From: Deltaproteobacteria bacterium
Lineage (GTDB): Bacteria > Myxococcota_A > Polyangia > Polyangiales > Sandaracinaceae
Assembly: GCA_017303575.1 (NCBI GenBank)
Contig: JAFLCL010000036.1
Location: 1-49,665, forward strand
DNA: 49,665 nt
Direction of reading: 5' to 3'
Of this stretch, positions 1 through 8,151 are shown piece by piece (the stretch's first letter is position 1; each line of letters opens with the position of its first letter). Both the position numbers and the translations under genes were made by a program. Under the pieces are notes generated by a model, which worked only from the letters and a program-made list of their open reading frames with translations, had not been told where the DNA came from and did not search any database.

Positions 1-951
1 CTCTCGCTGATCGTGCTCCTCGTCGCGAGCGTCGCGGCGGTGGTGGCGCTGCGCACGCCGCTCGCGCGACTGCGCGCGCTCACCGAAGCCTCGAGCGCGC
101 TCGGTCGCTCGGGGTTCACCGATCGGGCAGCGCTCGATCGCGCGAGCCAGCGCCCGGGTGGGGACGAGGTGAGCGCGCTCGCGCGGAGCCTGCGCGACGC
201 GGTCGATCGCATCGCAGCGGACGCCTCGCGGCTCTCGGCGCGCGACGTCGCGCTCACGGAGTACGTCGCGCACACCACGCACGACCTGATGACCCCGATC
301 ACGGTGCTCACCGGTCACCTGGCCGAGCTCGAGGACGATCTCTCGCGATCGCGTCCCGTCGAGCGGCGCACGGTGGAGCGCGCGATCGGAGAGGCGCACT
401 ACCTGGCCACGCTCATCGCGAACCTCGGCGTGGTCGCGCGACTCGATCGACCCGATCCGATCGTGCAGAAACGAACCATCGACCTGCGCGACGTCGTCGA
501 GCGTGTGGCGGCGCGACACGAGCCTCTCGCCCGCGCGAAGGGCCTGTCTCTCGAGCATGCGGTGCCCGATGTGCCGTGCACGATGGAGGGCGACGATCTC
601 CTGCTCGAGCGCGCGCTCGGCAACCTCGTGCACAACGCGATCCGCCATCACGCGGCTCGCGACGGAAGCAGCGAGGGTCACGTCGCGCTCGTGCTCTCTC
701 GCGACGAGCACGCGATCACCCTCCACGTCGTGGACGACGGAGCCGCGCTCGACGATGCGACGCTGCGTTCGCTGCTCGCGAGCGCTCGCGGCGATGGCAC
801 GCGCGATCAGGAGGACGCGGTCCGCACGAGGCGACACGGCTTCGGGATGGACGTCGTGCGTCGGGTCGCGTCGCTGCACGACTTCGCGCTCGAGGTCGCG
901 CGCGCCGACGAAGGTGGGCTCTCCGTCACGCTGTCGCGTCGGAGCGCGTGA
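1..951 (+). CDS. Sensor histidine kinase, 5' end outside the window
   Basis: Membrane-bound sensor kinase of a two-component system. The reading frame is open from base 1, and the first codons encode the end of a hydrophobic segment (LIVLLVASVAAVVAL). The sensory and first membrane parts therefore lie upstream, and the GTG at 13 is probably internal. Next come a HAMP-like linker, a HisKA helix with the phospho-acceptor His in HTTHDLMTPI, an N-box (LGNLVHNAIRH), a G1-like VVDDGAAL and a G2-like RHGFGMDVV. The gene is convergent with the next one, with 3 bp between the stops. No response regulator is visible; it is expected upstream. Kinase assignment is firm, the signal unknown. Confidence 0.85.
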   Translation, partial: LSLIVLLVASVAAVVALRTPLARLRALTEASSALGRSGFTDRAALDRASQRPGGDEVSALARSLRDAVDRIAADASRLSARDVALTEYVAHTTHDLMTPITVLTGHLAELEDDLSRSRPVERRTVERAIGEAHYLATLIANLGVVARLDRPDPIVQKRTIDLRDVVERVAARHEPLARAKGLSLEHAVPDVPCTMEGDDLLLERALGNLVHNAIRHHAARDGSSEGHVALVLSRDEHAITLHVVDDGAALDDATLRSLLASARGDGTRDQEDAVRTRRHGFGMDVVRRVASLHDFALEVARADEGGLSVTLSRRSA

Positions 952-954
952 AGG

Positions 955-1683
955 TCAGGGAACGATCTGCACGCGCCGCGCGGCGGGTCGCGATCGCTGC
1001 GGGCGCGCGTAGAACGTGTTGTGCGTCGTGCCGCACGGGATCGGGATGAGGCCGAGCCTCGCCGCGCGCTCCGCGTCCATCGCGCCACCCCAGTCGTCGG
1101 GCGCGCGACATCGCGCGCGGAGCTCGCCGTTCACGATGCGCTGACACACGGCGAGCGTGCGCAGCCAGTCCTCGCGGAAGCTCGCCCAGGGTGGATGTCG
1201 ATGGGTGAGACGTCGTCCGTCGACCTCGTGCTCGACCTCCGTCGGAAACCCCGCGGGCTCCTCGCCGGTGGCATCGAGGCGCGTGATCCATCCGCGCGGA
1301 TCGCTGCGCGTGGTGTCGAAGATCGTGCGTGAGTAGCGGCGAGCGAAGCCAATCGGCGTGGTGCGATGTCGACGAGCGCCCCGCTCGAGCACGCGCCAGA
1401 TCGCGCGACAGTCGTCGGGGCTGTGGAAGCCGGCCTCGTGCACGCAGAGGCGCGCGAGCCACAGCGCCTGCTCGGCCGACGTCTCCGCCGTCGGTGCGGG
1501 CTCGGGGCTCGGCGGCAGATCCTGCGCGCTCGCGGTTCCGTGCAGGACGACGCTCGCCGAGAGCGCGGTGGCGAACGCCACCAGGTGCACGCGCCAGCGA
1601 CCCACCGACCGACGTCGGAGCGTCCTCAGGGGACCTCTCGCGCGCTCGGGAGAGCGACGCGTCGGGATGTGGGGCCGACCCAT
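955..1683 (-). CDS. Secreted protein of unknown function
   Basis: I do not recognise the family. From the ATG at 1683 the protein has about 242 residues. It has a basic N-terminus and then a hydrophobic stretch ending in ASAQ (VAFATALSASVVLHGTASAQ), a plausible signal peptide. A GTG at the start of that stretch is an alternative start. The mature part contains conserved-looking LCVHEAGF, CRAIWRVLE and IPCGTTHNTFYAR segments and several Cys residues. The order, with ARLCVHEAG and DDCRAIW, is loosely reminiscent of cell-wall hydrolase folds, but that is weak. The reading frame is open further upstream to 1911, and that part looks like a shadow. Confidence 0.6.
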   Translation of the reverse strand: MGRPHIPTRRSPERARGPLRTLRRRSVGRWRVHLVAFATALSASVVLHGTASAQDLPPSPEPAPTAETSAEQALWLARLCVHEAGFHSPDDCRAIWRVLERGARRHRTTPIGFARRYSRTIFDTTRSDPRGWITRLDATGEEPAGFPTEVEHEVDGRRLTHRHPPWASFREDWLRTLAVCQRIVNGELRARCRAPDDWGGAMDAERAARLGLIPIPCGTTHNTFYARPQRSRPAARRVQIVP

Positions 1684-1735
1684 GCGACGGCCATTCGAGC
1701 ACGCGATCGTCGGCGCGTCGAACGCGCATCCCCGA

Positions 1736-2962
1736 TCAGCCCTCGATCTCCAGCGTGAAGCGCTGCGCGCGAAGTCGCGCGAGCAGGGGCTCGGGCATCG
1801 TCGAGGCGGGCGTGCGCACACCACCAGGCGAGTCGAGCGCGTCCTTCGCGAGACACATCGCGCTCTCTCCGAGCATGCGCGAGGTGGCGTCGTAGCCGGG
1901 GTCGCCCTCACCGCGCATCTTCGCTTTCACCACGCCGCGCGGCCCCGAGGCGACGAAGCGCGACACGAAGTAGCCGGTGCGCCGCATCTCTTCGCTCGGA
2001 CCTTCGCCGGGCTTGGGCAGGAAGCGCGTCGCGAACCGGCGAAGCGGTCCGATCGCGAGCACACCCATGCCGCCCGTGAGGCCCGCGCTCAGCATCGTCG
2101 CGGCCACCGCGCCCTTGGCGCCCTTGCCGGTGCTCATCACCTCGCTGTAGCGCGCGCCGCCGTAGCCCTCGCGGCCCTCGCTCTCGAGCAGCGAAGCGGT
2201 GCGTCGCACGACGCGCGAGTTCACCGCGGCCATGAGGAACGGGCCTGTCCAGAGCCCGAGCTCGCGCTCGTAGTGCACGCCGAGCGGATCGCCCGCGTCC
2301 TTTCCACGCTTGCCGTCGACGAGCGAGTACGGGTCGGCCAAGAGCTTCCGCACGTTGCGATCGCGGCTCGCCTCTTCGAAGAGGAACAGCATGCTGGCAA
2401 CCGTGCCGCCGCTCGCACCACCACGCGACTCGCCCGCTGCGTGCACGAGCGTCTCGGGCGCTTCGCCGAAGCGCTCGCGGTAGGTCTTCGCGACGAGCCA
2501 CGTCCCGAGATCCGAAGGGATCGAGTCGTAGCCGCAGGTGTGCACGATGCGCGCGCCGCTCTTCTGCGCCTCGGCGTGGTGGCGATCGATCGAGCGACGA
2601 ATGAACGTCACCTCGCCGGTGAGGTCCGAGTAGTGCGTGCCGGCAGCGGCGCACGCCGCCACGAGGGCCTCGCCGTACTTCGCGTACGGACCCACCGTGG
2701 TCGCGACCACCTTCGTGGCCTTCGCGACCGCGTCGAGCGCGGCGCGATCGTGCGCGTCCGCGATGAGGATCGGCAGATCCTTTGCCGCAGGCGTCTCCTT
2801 CGCGAGCTCGTCGCGCACGCCCTCGAGCTTCTTGCGGTCGCGACCCGCGAGCGCGAGCCGCAGGCCACTCGCCAGGTGCGTGCGCGCGAGGTGGCCCGCG
2901 GTGAGCCGTCCCGTGAAGCCCGTGGCGCCGAAGAGGACGATGTCGTGTTCGCGGTCCGTCAT
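1736..2962 (-). CDS. Saccharopine dehydrogenase-like NADP-binding reductase
   Basis: A 408-residue protein of the saccharopine dehydrogenase NADP-binding superfamily. The N-terminus has the dinucleotide motif GATGFTGRLTAGHLA (residues about 12-26), followed by the expected ALAGRDRKKLE and VVATTVGPYAKYG blocks and a CGYDSIPSDLG segment. This arrangement matches the trans-acting enoyl reductase branch known from mycobacterial lipid synthesis rather than lysine metabolism. The substrate here cannot be told from sequence; lipid reduction is an inference from family. The ATG at 2962 sits directly before the Rossmann strand, so the start is secure. The gene is divergent from the thioredoxin-like lipoprotein across about 100 bp. 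Confidence 0.8.
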   Translation of the reverse strand: MTDREHDIVLFGATGFTGRLTAGHLARTHLASGLRLALAGRDRKKLEGVRDELAKETPAAKDLPILIADAHDRAALDAVAKATKVVATTVGPYAKYGEALVAACAAAGTHYSDLTGEVTFIRRSIDRHHAEAQKSGARIVHTCGYDSIPSDLGTWLVAKTYRERFGEAPETLVHAAGESRGGASGGTVASMLFLFEEASRDRNVRKLLADPYSLVDGKRGKDAGDPLGVHYERELGLWTGPFLMAAVNSRVVRRTASLLESEGREGYGGARYSEVMSTGKGAKGAVAATMLSAGLTGGMGVLAIGPLRRFATRFLPKPGEGPSEEMRRTGYFVSRFVASGPRGVVKAKMRGEGDPGYDATSRMLGESAMCLAKDALDSPGGVRTPASTMPEPLLARLRAQRFTLEIEG

Positions 2963-3066
2963 GCGAGGAGGGATAGAGCGCGCGCTCCTGCTCGTCGATC
3001 CGTTTCACACGTCGTCACGGACGCGTGGGCGAGAGCAGCGTGCGTCACGCGTAGTAGTCTCGCGCG

Positions 3067-3591
3067 ATGCGCCGTGTCGCGTTCCTCGCGCTCTTCGTGA
3101 CGATGGCGACGCTCGCGTCGTCGGGATGCCGTGAGGAGCCGCGCCTTCGCGGCGCTCGCACGCGGGAGCCCGGCGCAGCGACGGATCGGGTCGTCGAGGC
3201 GAGTGCAGCGCGCGTTCGCTTCGAGCCTGCCGGTGAGGGTGATGTGGTCGCCCTCGTGCGTGAGCTCGTCACGCGCGCGCGCGCCGAAGGGCGGGCCCCG
3301 ATGGTGTACGTCGGTGCGACGTGGTGCGAGCCCTGCCGGTACTTCCACGCCGCAGCCGAGCGAGGCGAGCTCGACGCACAGCTCCCGCCGATCACGTTCC
3401 TCGAATTCGATCGCGATCACGACGGCGAGCGTCTCGACGCCGCGGGCTACCGCTCTCGCATGATCCCGCTCTTCGTCTCGCCCAACGACGACGGCACGCC
3501 GAGCGAGCGGCGCATGGAGGGCTCGATCCACGGAGCGGGCAGCCCGCAGGAGATCGTGCCACGCATGCTCGCGATCCTTCCTCCGCGCTGA
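3067..3591 (+). CDS. Thioredoxin-like lipoprotein
   Basis: A 174-residue exported protein. The signal peptide ends in a lipobox (LASSGC, lipidated Cys about residue 21), so it should be anchored to a membrane facing the periplasm. The thioredoxin-like domain carries ATWCEPC with the two active-site Cys at about 87 and 90, which is the usual CxxC redox pair. A cis-Pro-like loop (SRMIPLFVS) follows. Expected role: thiol-disulfide exchange in the envelope. The fold is short, as in the thioredoxin_7-type family. The gene is convergent with the next one, with a 3-bp gap. Confidence 0.8.
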   Translation: MRRVAFLALFVTMATLASSGCREEPRLRGARTREPGAATDRVVEASAARVRFEPAGEGDVVALVRELVTRARAEGRAPMVYVGATWCEPCRYFHAAAERGELDAQLPPITFLEFDRDHDGERLDAAGYRSRMIPLFVSPNDDGTPSERRMEGSIHGAGSPQEIVPRMLAILPPR

Positions 3592-3594
3592 CGA

Positions 3595-4572
3595 TCAGCC
3601 GCTCGCGCGCTCCTTAGGATCGACCGCGACGAGCTCACCCGTCGCTGCGCGAAGGAACATCTGCTGCACGGTCATGTCCATGCGCACCTTCGCGTCCGCG
3701 AGGATGGCGAACGCCTCCCGCGCGTCGCGCGGCGTTTGCTGGAGACAGAGCGCGAGCGCGCGCTGGTAGCGGCCGTCCGCAGTGAGCGCGAGCGTTCCAT
3801 CGCCGCGCTTCGACACCTCACCTGGCATCGCGCGGTAGTCGTTCGTGACGACGAGGATGCCGTTCTCCGCGGCGCGCAGCTCGGCGCGCGTTGAGGTCCG
3901 CTCGATCACGACGAGCTCACGGCCGCGCACGCCGGTCACGAGGAGCAGACAGTCCGCAGTGAGCGGCACACGTGACAGTTCCGTCACCGCGTCGTCGTAG
4001 GTTCGCGCGGTCTCGAGCACGCGCCGCACGACCATGGGCACCGAGCCTCCGATCGTCGGCTTCTCGTTCACCGCGGCGACGGCGTTCATGCTCACCGAGA
4101 AGCGCCCCGGCGCCATCGCACTGAACGCGCCGACGAATCCGGGCCAGCCCACGACCTCGAAGGGCCCAGCCGGCGCGCCTTCGTAGCGGACTATCCACGT
4201 CGAGGTGGCGAGCAGCCGCGCGGGCGACCACCAGTCGAGGTTTCGCGCGTGGATGGGGCCATCGTCGCGATCGATCGCGATGCCCGTGCACCCGAGCACC
4301 ACGCGGAACGCGTCGTAGTAGAGGTTCGCGAGGTAGAGGCGCTCTCGCGGCACATCGAGCTTCTGCGACAGCGCCGCGAGCTCGCGCTTCACGCTCTCGT
4401 CGAGGAGGCCCTCGGCGATCGGCAGGATCGCGGGCGCGAGCTCTTCGAGCGGGCCGAGGTCACGCAGGTAGAAGTCCGCGAGCGCGCGAGCCTCCCGCGC
4501 GTGCGCTTCGGTCATGAAGTACCAGCGCTGCTCGGGAGCGCGCCCCAGATCCACCGTCACTCGCTCGAACAT
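3595..4572 (-). CDS. Acid-ceramidase/NAAA-like Ntn amidohydrolase
   Basis: A 325-residue protein resembling the choloylglycine/acid ceramidase/N-acylethanolamine amidase group of N-terminal nucleophile hydrolases. The candidate nucleophile is Cys95 in VVLGCTGIAI. HARNLDW follows, with Arg110 and Asp113 spaced nearly as in the human enzymes, and VVTNDY supplies a candidate Asn. About 94 residues precede the Cys, consistent with a proenzyme that cleaves itself to expose Cys. No clear signal peptide is visible, so it is probably cytoplasmic or uses an atypical route. Expected reaction: hydrolysis of an amide bond in a lipid or peptide-like substrate. The actual substrate is unknown. Confidence 0.75.
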   Translation of the reverse strand: MFERVTVDLGRAPEQRWYFMTEAHAREARALADFYLRDLGPLEELAPAILPIAEGLLDESVKRELAALSQKLDVPRERLYLANLYYDAFRVVLGCTGIAIDRDDGPIHARNLDWWSPARLLATSTWIVRYEGAPAGPFEVVGWPGFVGAFSAMAPGRFSVSMNAVAAVNEKPTIGGSVPMVVRRVLETARTYDDAVTELSRVPLTADCLLLVTGVRGRELVVIERTSTRAELRAAENGILVVTNDYRAMPGEVSKRGDGTLALTADGRYQRALALCLQQTPRDAREAFAILADAKVRMDMTVQQMFLRAATGELVAVDPKERASG

Positions 4573-4586
4573 CGCGGCACCACGGG

Positions 4587-5648
4587 TCAGGCGCGAAAGA
4601 CGTCGTCGAGGTGGGGCTCTGACGCCGCGCGTGCCACGAATGTGTCGAGCTCCGCGGTCGTGGCGGTCGCGACGCGCTCGGGCGCCCAGGCCGGCAGCGA
4701 CCCGAATCTCGCGCGCAGCACCGTCAGCAACGCCGCGCGAAGTCCATCGACTCGCCCCTCGACTCGCCCCTCGACTCGCCCCTCGACTCGCCCCTCGACT
4801 CGCCCCTCGACTCGCCCCTCGGCTCGCCCTTCGGCTCGCCCCTCGGCGAGCCCTTCGGCCCGGGCCTCTTCCCGAAACAGCTGCGCAACGCTCCGCATGG
4901 CTTGCTCCCTCGCACCCGACCCGAGCGCGCCGAACACTCGGACGAGATCGTCTCGCTCCACGTCCTCGGCGACGTGGCCAGCGTAGCTCATCAGCTGCGC
5001 GAACACCTCCACTGGCCAGCCGTGGTGCACTGCCTCGAGCAGATCCAGGTGAGCCATCAAGAGGCGAGGCAGCCTGCCGCGGCGGCCATCACGGAGGAGG
5101 AGCCAGACCATGTGGACCCACGCGGAGCCGGCGCGCGCGACGAGCGCAGCGTCACTCTCCAGCGCGAGGTCGTCGACGAGGTATTCGAAGCGGGGCACGT
5201 GAGGCAGGAGCGCCTCGCGGACTGGGTCGGGGCCGAGATCGAGCGAGTCCTCGAAGCGGCGCGGGGACGTCCACCCACCGTCGCCATGCGAGAGCACCAC
5301 GGGGAGAATCGGTGCGCGACCTCGGCCGCGCTCGGGCACACCCAGCCGATCCCAGACACGAACCATGTAGCGGAGCAGGCGGAACACCATGTCGGCGTCG
5401 CCCTCGCTGCGATGCTCGAAGAGCACGTAGATGTGGACGACCAGCGAGCCGATGCGCGCAGAGTAGAGGAGGTCGCTGTGACGCTCCTTGAGCTCGTCGT
5501 CGACATAGCTTCCGGGCTCCACACGGAGGGTGCTCCAGTCGATGACCCGCACGAGGGCCGGCGGCAGGACGGCGCGTAGCTCGCGTTCGGCGTTGCCCAG
5601 ATCCGAGAACGTGGCCTTGAAGAGCGCGTCATGAGGGGTGTGCGTCAT
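4587..5648 (-). CDS. Rpn/YhgA-like PD-(D/E)XK nuclease (transposase_31 family)
   Basis: A 353-residue protein of the Rpn family (recombination-promoting nuclease, putative transposase). The N-terminus is typical (HDALFKATFSDLGNAEREL). It is followed by the nuclease core with HSDLLYSARI, then YVLFEHRSEGDADMVFRLLRYM, which corresponds to the family's EHQS...R..RYM signature. The ATG at 5648 is the only start that fits the family; the frame is open far upstream only because of GC bias. Residues about 265-305 are an EGRV/EGRA tetrapeptide repeat encoded by a 12-bp tandem repeat. The C-terminal residues resemble the usual family tail. The ends are intact and no terminal inverted repeats are seen. 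Confidence 0.85.
   Translation of the reverse strand: MTHTPHDALFKATFSDLGNAERELRAVLPPALVRVIDWSTLRVEPGSYVDDELKERHSDLLYSARIGSLVVHIYVLFEHRSEGDADMVFRLLRYMVRVWDRLGVPERGRGRAPILPVVLSHGDGGWTSPRRFEDSLDLGPDPVREALLPHVPRFEYLVDDLALESDAALVARAGSAWVHMVWLLLRDGRRGRLPRLLMAHLDLLEAVHHGWPVEVFAQLMSYAGHVAEDVERDDLVRVFGALGSGAREQAMRSVAQLFREEARAEGLAEGRAEGRAEGRVEGRVEGRVEGRVEGRVEGRVDGLRAALLTVLRARFGSLPAWAPERVATATTAELDTFVARAASEPHLDDVFRA
4748..4855 (-). repeat. 12-bp tandem repeat inside the Rpn-like gene
   Basis: Six consecutive perfect 12-bp units (cgactcgcccct on the plus strand) run from about 4748 to 4819. Three further degenerate units reach about 4855. Each unit encodes one Glu-Gly-Arg-Val or Glu-Gly-Arg-Ala tetrapeptide, so copy-number change keeps the frame. 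EG-rich repeats at this position are common in the family; the DNA-level perfection suggests recent slippage. Confidence 0.9.
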
Positions 5649-5692
5649 CGCCCCTTCTCGACGCGGGGTTCGGCCTGTTGCGTCGTTGCAGA

Positions 5693-7216
5693 TCAATTCG
5701 CGGGGAGCGTCACGCGCCAGACGCGGTTGCCGGCGGTGAAGACGAGCTCGTTCGTCGACGCGAGCCAGCGTACGTTCGACGAGCGCTGAGGACCGCGAGC
5801 TTCGGGGAACGACAGCCGCGCGAGGGCCACGTGCTCGCGTGCGTCGAGCAGCAGCGCGGGGCTCGCGCCGCGACCGACGATCCACCGGTCGCCACTGCAC
5901 GCGGCCCACTCGATCGTCGAGTCGAGCACCAGCTCGGGCGTCATGTCGGGCAGCCGCACGATCACCGCGCGCAGGCGCGTTCCGAGGAGCGCGCGTCCGC
6001 CGCACACGACGCCCTCGCTGTGCACCGGATTGGCGACGTGCGCGTGGAGCACCGATCCATCCGCAGCACGGGCTCGCGCCCACTCGCCCGAGAACACGGC
6101 GTATCCATCGCCCTCCCGCGCGATCTCCACGTTGCGCGCCGTCCCCGCGATCTCCCGAGCCACGAGCGGCCGATCGATCGCGATCTCGACGAGCCGCTCT
6201 GCGTCGATGCCGAGGAACGCACGCTGTTCGTCGAGCCACATCGCCTGCGGGAGTCGCGCCGCGGGTCGCCGCTCTTCGACGTCGCACGTCCCTCGTGTGA
6301 GCGCGACCAGCTCACCGCTCGCGTCGTCCCCGGATCGAGCGAACAGCCACGATCGACGGCTCTCGAAGCCCACACCGGCGATCCGCGCGACGCCGAGCGT
6401 CGAGAGATCGCACGAGGTCGCCGTGCCGCGCGGATCGATCCACTCGAGGGAGGTCTCGGTCGTGCGCGCGAGGATCTGATCGTCGTCCGAGACGTCGAGC
6501 CGATCCCATGCGAGCTCGGGGCGCGGGCGCCCGCCGATCGTGTCGAGCGGCGTCGCGCGCGAGACGTCGATCGAAGCACGCCCCAGCTCGGCGACCACGA
6601 TGGGCGCGCGGCGCGATCCGAGGAGATCGAAGCCCGTGTCGTCCGCGTTCGGCACGACGCCATGCGCACCGAAGGACACGTAGCCCATGCGCGATCCGCG
6701 CGGCGCGGGCACACCGGGGAGGTAGAGCGGCGCGCTCGACTGCACCGCGCCCGTGCGAGCGTCGAGCACGGCGAACGATGCCTCGTGGTCGAGCCCGAGC
6801 ACCGCGAGCCGTGCTCCGTCGCGAGAGAACGCGAGCCGCGGCAGCGCCGCGATCAGCTCCGTGCGCCAGCGGATCGTGCCGCTCGGGACGTCGACCAGCG
6901 TCACGGAGTACGGCCGCGCGATCGCGCGCGTCGCCCCGTCCGGCGCGACCACGTCGTCGATCACCGGACCGTCCGAGAGCGACGTCGCGGCGAGCTCGCT
7001 CACCGGCGTCGAGGGCTCGCCGAGCACGACAGCGCCCTCCAGCGGATCGACGGGAACGGGTGCTGGCGGCGGCGTGCTCACCGCTGGCGAAGGGCTCGCG
7101 GCGGGCGCTGCGTGTGCGCTCGGGGGCTCGCTCGGCGCCGAGCAGCTCGCCACCGACGCGAGCGATCCAGCGACGATGATCAGGCACCATCCCGAGGGCG
7201 ATCGTGGATCTGCCAT
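5693..7216 (-). CDS. Beta-propeller-like lipoprotein
   Basis: A 507-residue protein. The N-terminal signal peptide ends in SVASC (lipobox), followed by an Ala/Pro/Ser-rich linker to about residue 60. The rest is a run of short beta-rich repeats (for example LAFSRDGARLAVLG, SLEWIDPRG, NVRWLASTNELVF) typical of WD40/YVTN-type propellers. The protein is likely anchored in the envelope and facing out of the cytoplasm. No catalytic motif is seen and no specific role can be given. The ATG at 7216 places the hydrophobic core at residues 11-25, which supports this start. Confidence 0.65.
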   Translation of the reverse strand: MADPRSPSGWCLIIVAGSLASVASCSAPSEPPSAHAAPAASPSPAVSTPPPAPVPVDPLEGAVVLGEPSTPVSELAATSLSDGPVIDDVVAPDGATRAIARPYSVTLVDVPSGTIRWRTELIAALPRLAFSRDGARLAVLGLDHEASFAVLDARTGAVQSSAPLYLPGVPAPRGSRMGYVSFGAHGVVPNADDTGFDLLGSRRAPIVVAELGRASIDVSRATPLDTIGGRPRPELAWDRLDVSDDDQILARTTETSLEWIDPRGTATSCDLSTLGVARIAGVGFESRRSWLFARSGDDASGELVALTRGTCDVEERRPAARLPQAMWLDEQRAFLGIDAERLVEIAIDRPLVAREIAGTARNVEIAREGDGYAVFSGEWARARAADGSVLHAHVANPVHSEGVVCGGRALLGTRLRAVIVRLPDMTPELVLDSTIEWAACSGDRWIVGRGASPALLLDAREHVALARLSFPEARGPQRSSNVRWLASTNELVFTAGNRVWRVTLPAN

Positions 7217-7320
7217 GAGGCGATGGTTCGGAGTCGCCGTGATCCTGTCAATCGACGACCGTCGGCGCGCGAACGTGGTCGACGAGCCAAGGTCGGCGCC
7301 CCCGTGTGCTCCAAGGCGCC

Positions 7321-8124
7321 ATGCGGGTCCTCGTCCTCTCGGCGTGCCTCGCGTGGTCGCTCGCGCCCGCCGTCGCTTCTGCGCAAGACGTGAGCATCGC
7401 GTCGCTCGAAACGCTGCGATCGCGTGCGCAGGCCCGGGGCTTCGTGCGCGCCGACGTGACGAGCCCGCGACCGATGGAGACGTGGTGCGCGGTGCCGCCT
7501 TGCACCACGGCGGCCGACCGCTTCGAGCTGATCGTGGTGAACGGCGCGCTCGTCGAGGCGCACGTGCTCGAGCACGACGCTGCCGACGGCTTCACGCTCG
7601 ACGGCACGTGGCAGGCGAGCGGCTCCTTCGGGTTTCGCTTCACGCGTGGTGAGGAGCAGATCGACCTGACGTGGGAGCTCACGTACGAGCCGCCGGGCAT
7701 GTCGGTGGGGTTCACGGCGCGCGACGTCCAGGAGGTGGTCGCGCTCGACCCCGCGGACGGCGCGCACGCGTTCGAGCTCTGGATCCATCGCGAGCTCTCG
7801 CGACATCTCTCGTCTGCCGTGTCGCTGCGGGACACCGCGCTCGCGCAGCGTGTCTCGCTCCGTCGTGCGGTCGCGCGCGGCGTCGCGTCGGGCGGTGTCA
7901 TCCGCGAAGGCACGCTCGCCGAGTGCCTCGTGGAACGATCGACGGCACAGGGCACCGGCTTCTTCGACCAGTGCGCGATGCGCCCCGCCACGGTCCTCGA
8001 GCAGCGCGCCGCGCTCACCACCCTCGACGCGCGTCTCGCGCGTGAGCGACGCCTGCTCACGCGTCACTTCCGTGCGTTCCATCGCGCGCTGCGCGAGACC
8101 TTCGCGGAGTCGCCTCGCCCCTGA
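7321..8124 (+). CDS. Secreted protein of unknown function
   Basis: A 267-residue protein starting at the ATG at 7321, which gives a good signal peptide (RVLVLSACLAWSLAPAVASAQ). A GTG 15 bp upstream is less likely. The mature part has paired Cys residues (ETWCAVPPCTTAADR, then AECLVERS and DQCAMRP), suggesting disulfides in the periplasm. The C-terminal third is helical and charged. I do not recognise a family. It is co-directional with the GMC oxidoreductase 27 bp downstream and may share its transcript. Confidence 0.6.
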   Translation: MRVLVLSACLAWSLAPAVASAQDVSIASLETLRSRAQARGFVRADVTSPRPMETWCAVPPCTTAADRFELIVVNGALVEAHVLEHDAADGFTLDGTWQASGSFGFRFTRGEEQIDLTWELTYEPPGMSVGFTARDVQEVVALDPADGAHAFELWIHRELSRHLSSAVSLRDTALAQRVSLRRAVARGVASGGVIREGTLAECLVERSTAQGTGFFDQCAMRPATVLEQRAALTTLDARLARERRLLTRHFRAFHRALRETFAESPRP

Positions 8125-8151
8125 TCGCCGCAGATCCTATCCTCGGGCGCG

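Noticed and set aside
1358..3100. A 580-residue plus-strand reading frame
   Set aside because: It lies opposite the saccharopine-dehydrogenase-like gene and is Arg/Ala/His-rich without any domain. It is a GC-bias shadow.
4587..5648. Insertion sequence
   Set aside because: The Rpn family is called putative transposase in databases, but no terminal inverted repeats or target duplications are seen around the gene.
5649..6287. N-terminal extension of the Rpn-like protein
   Set aside because: The Rpn family begins at HDALFKATF, just after the ATG at 5648. The upstream part overlaps the propeller lipoprotein gene in another frame.
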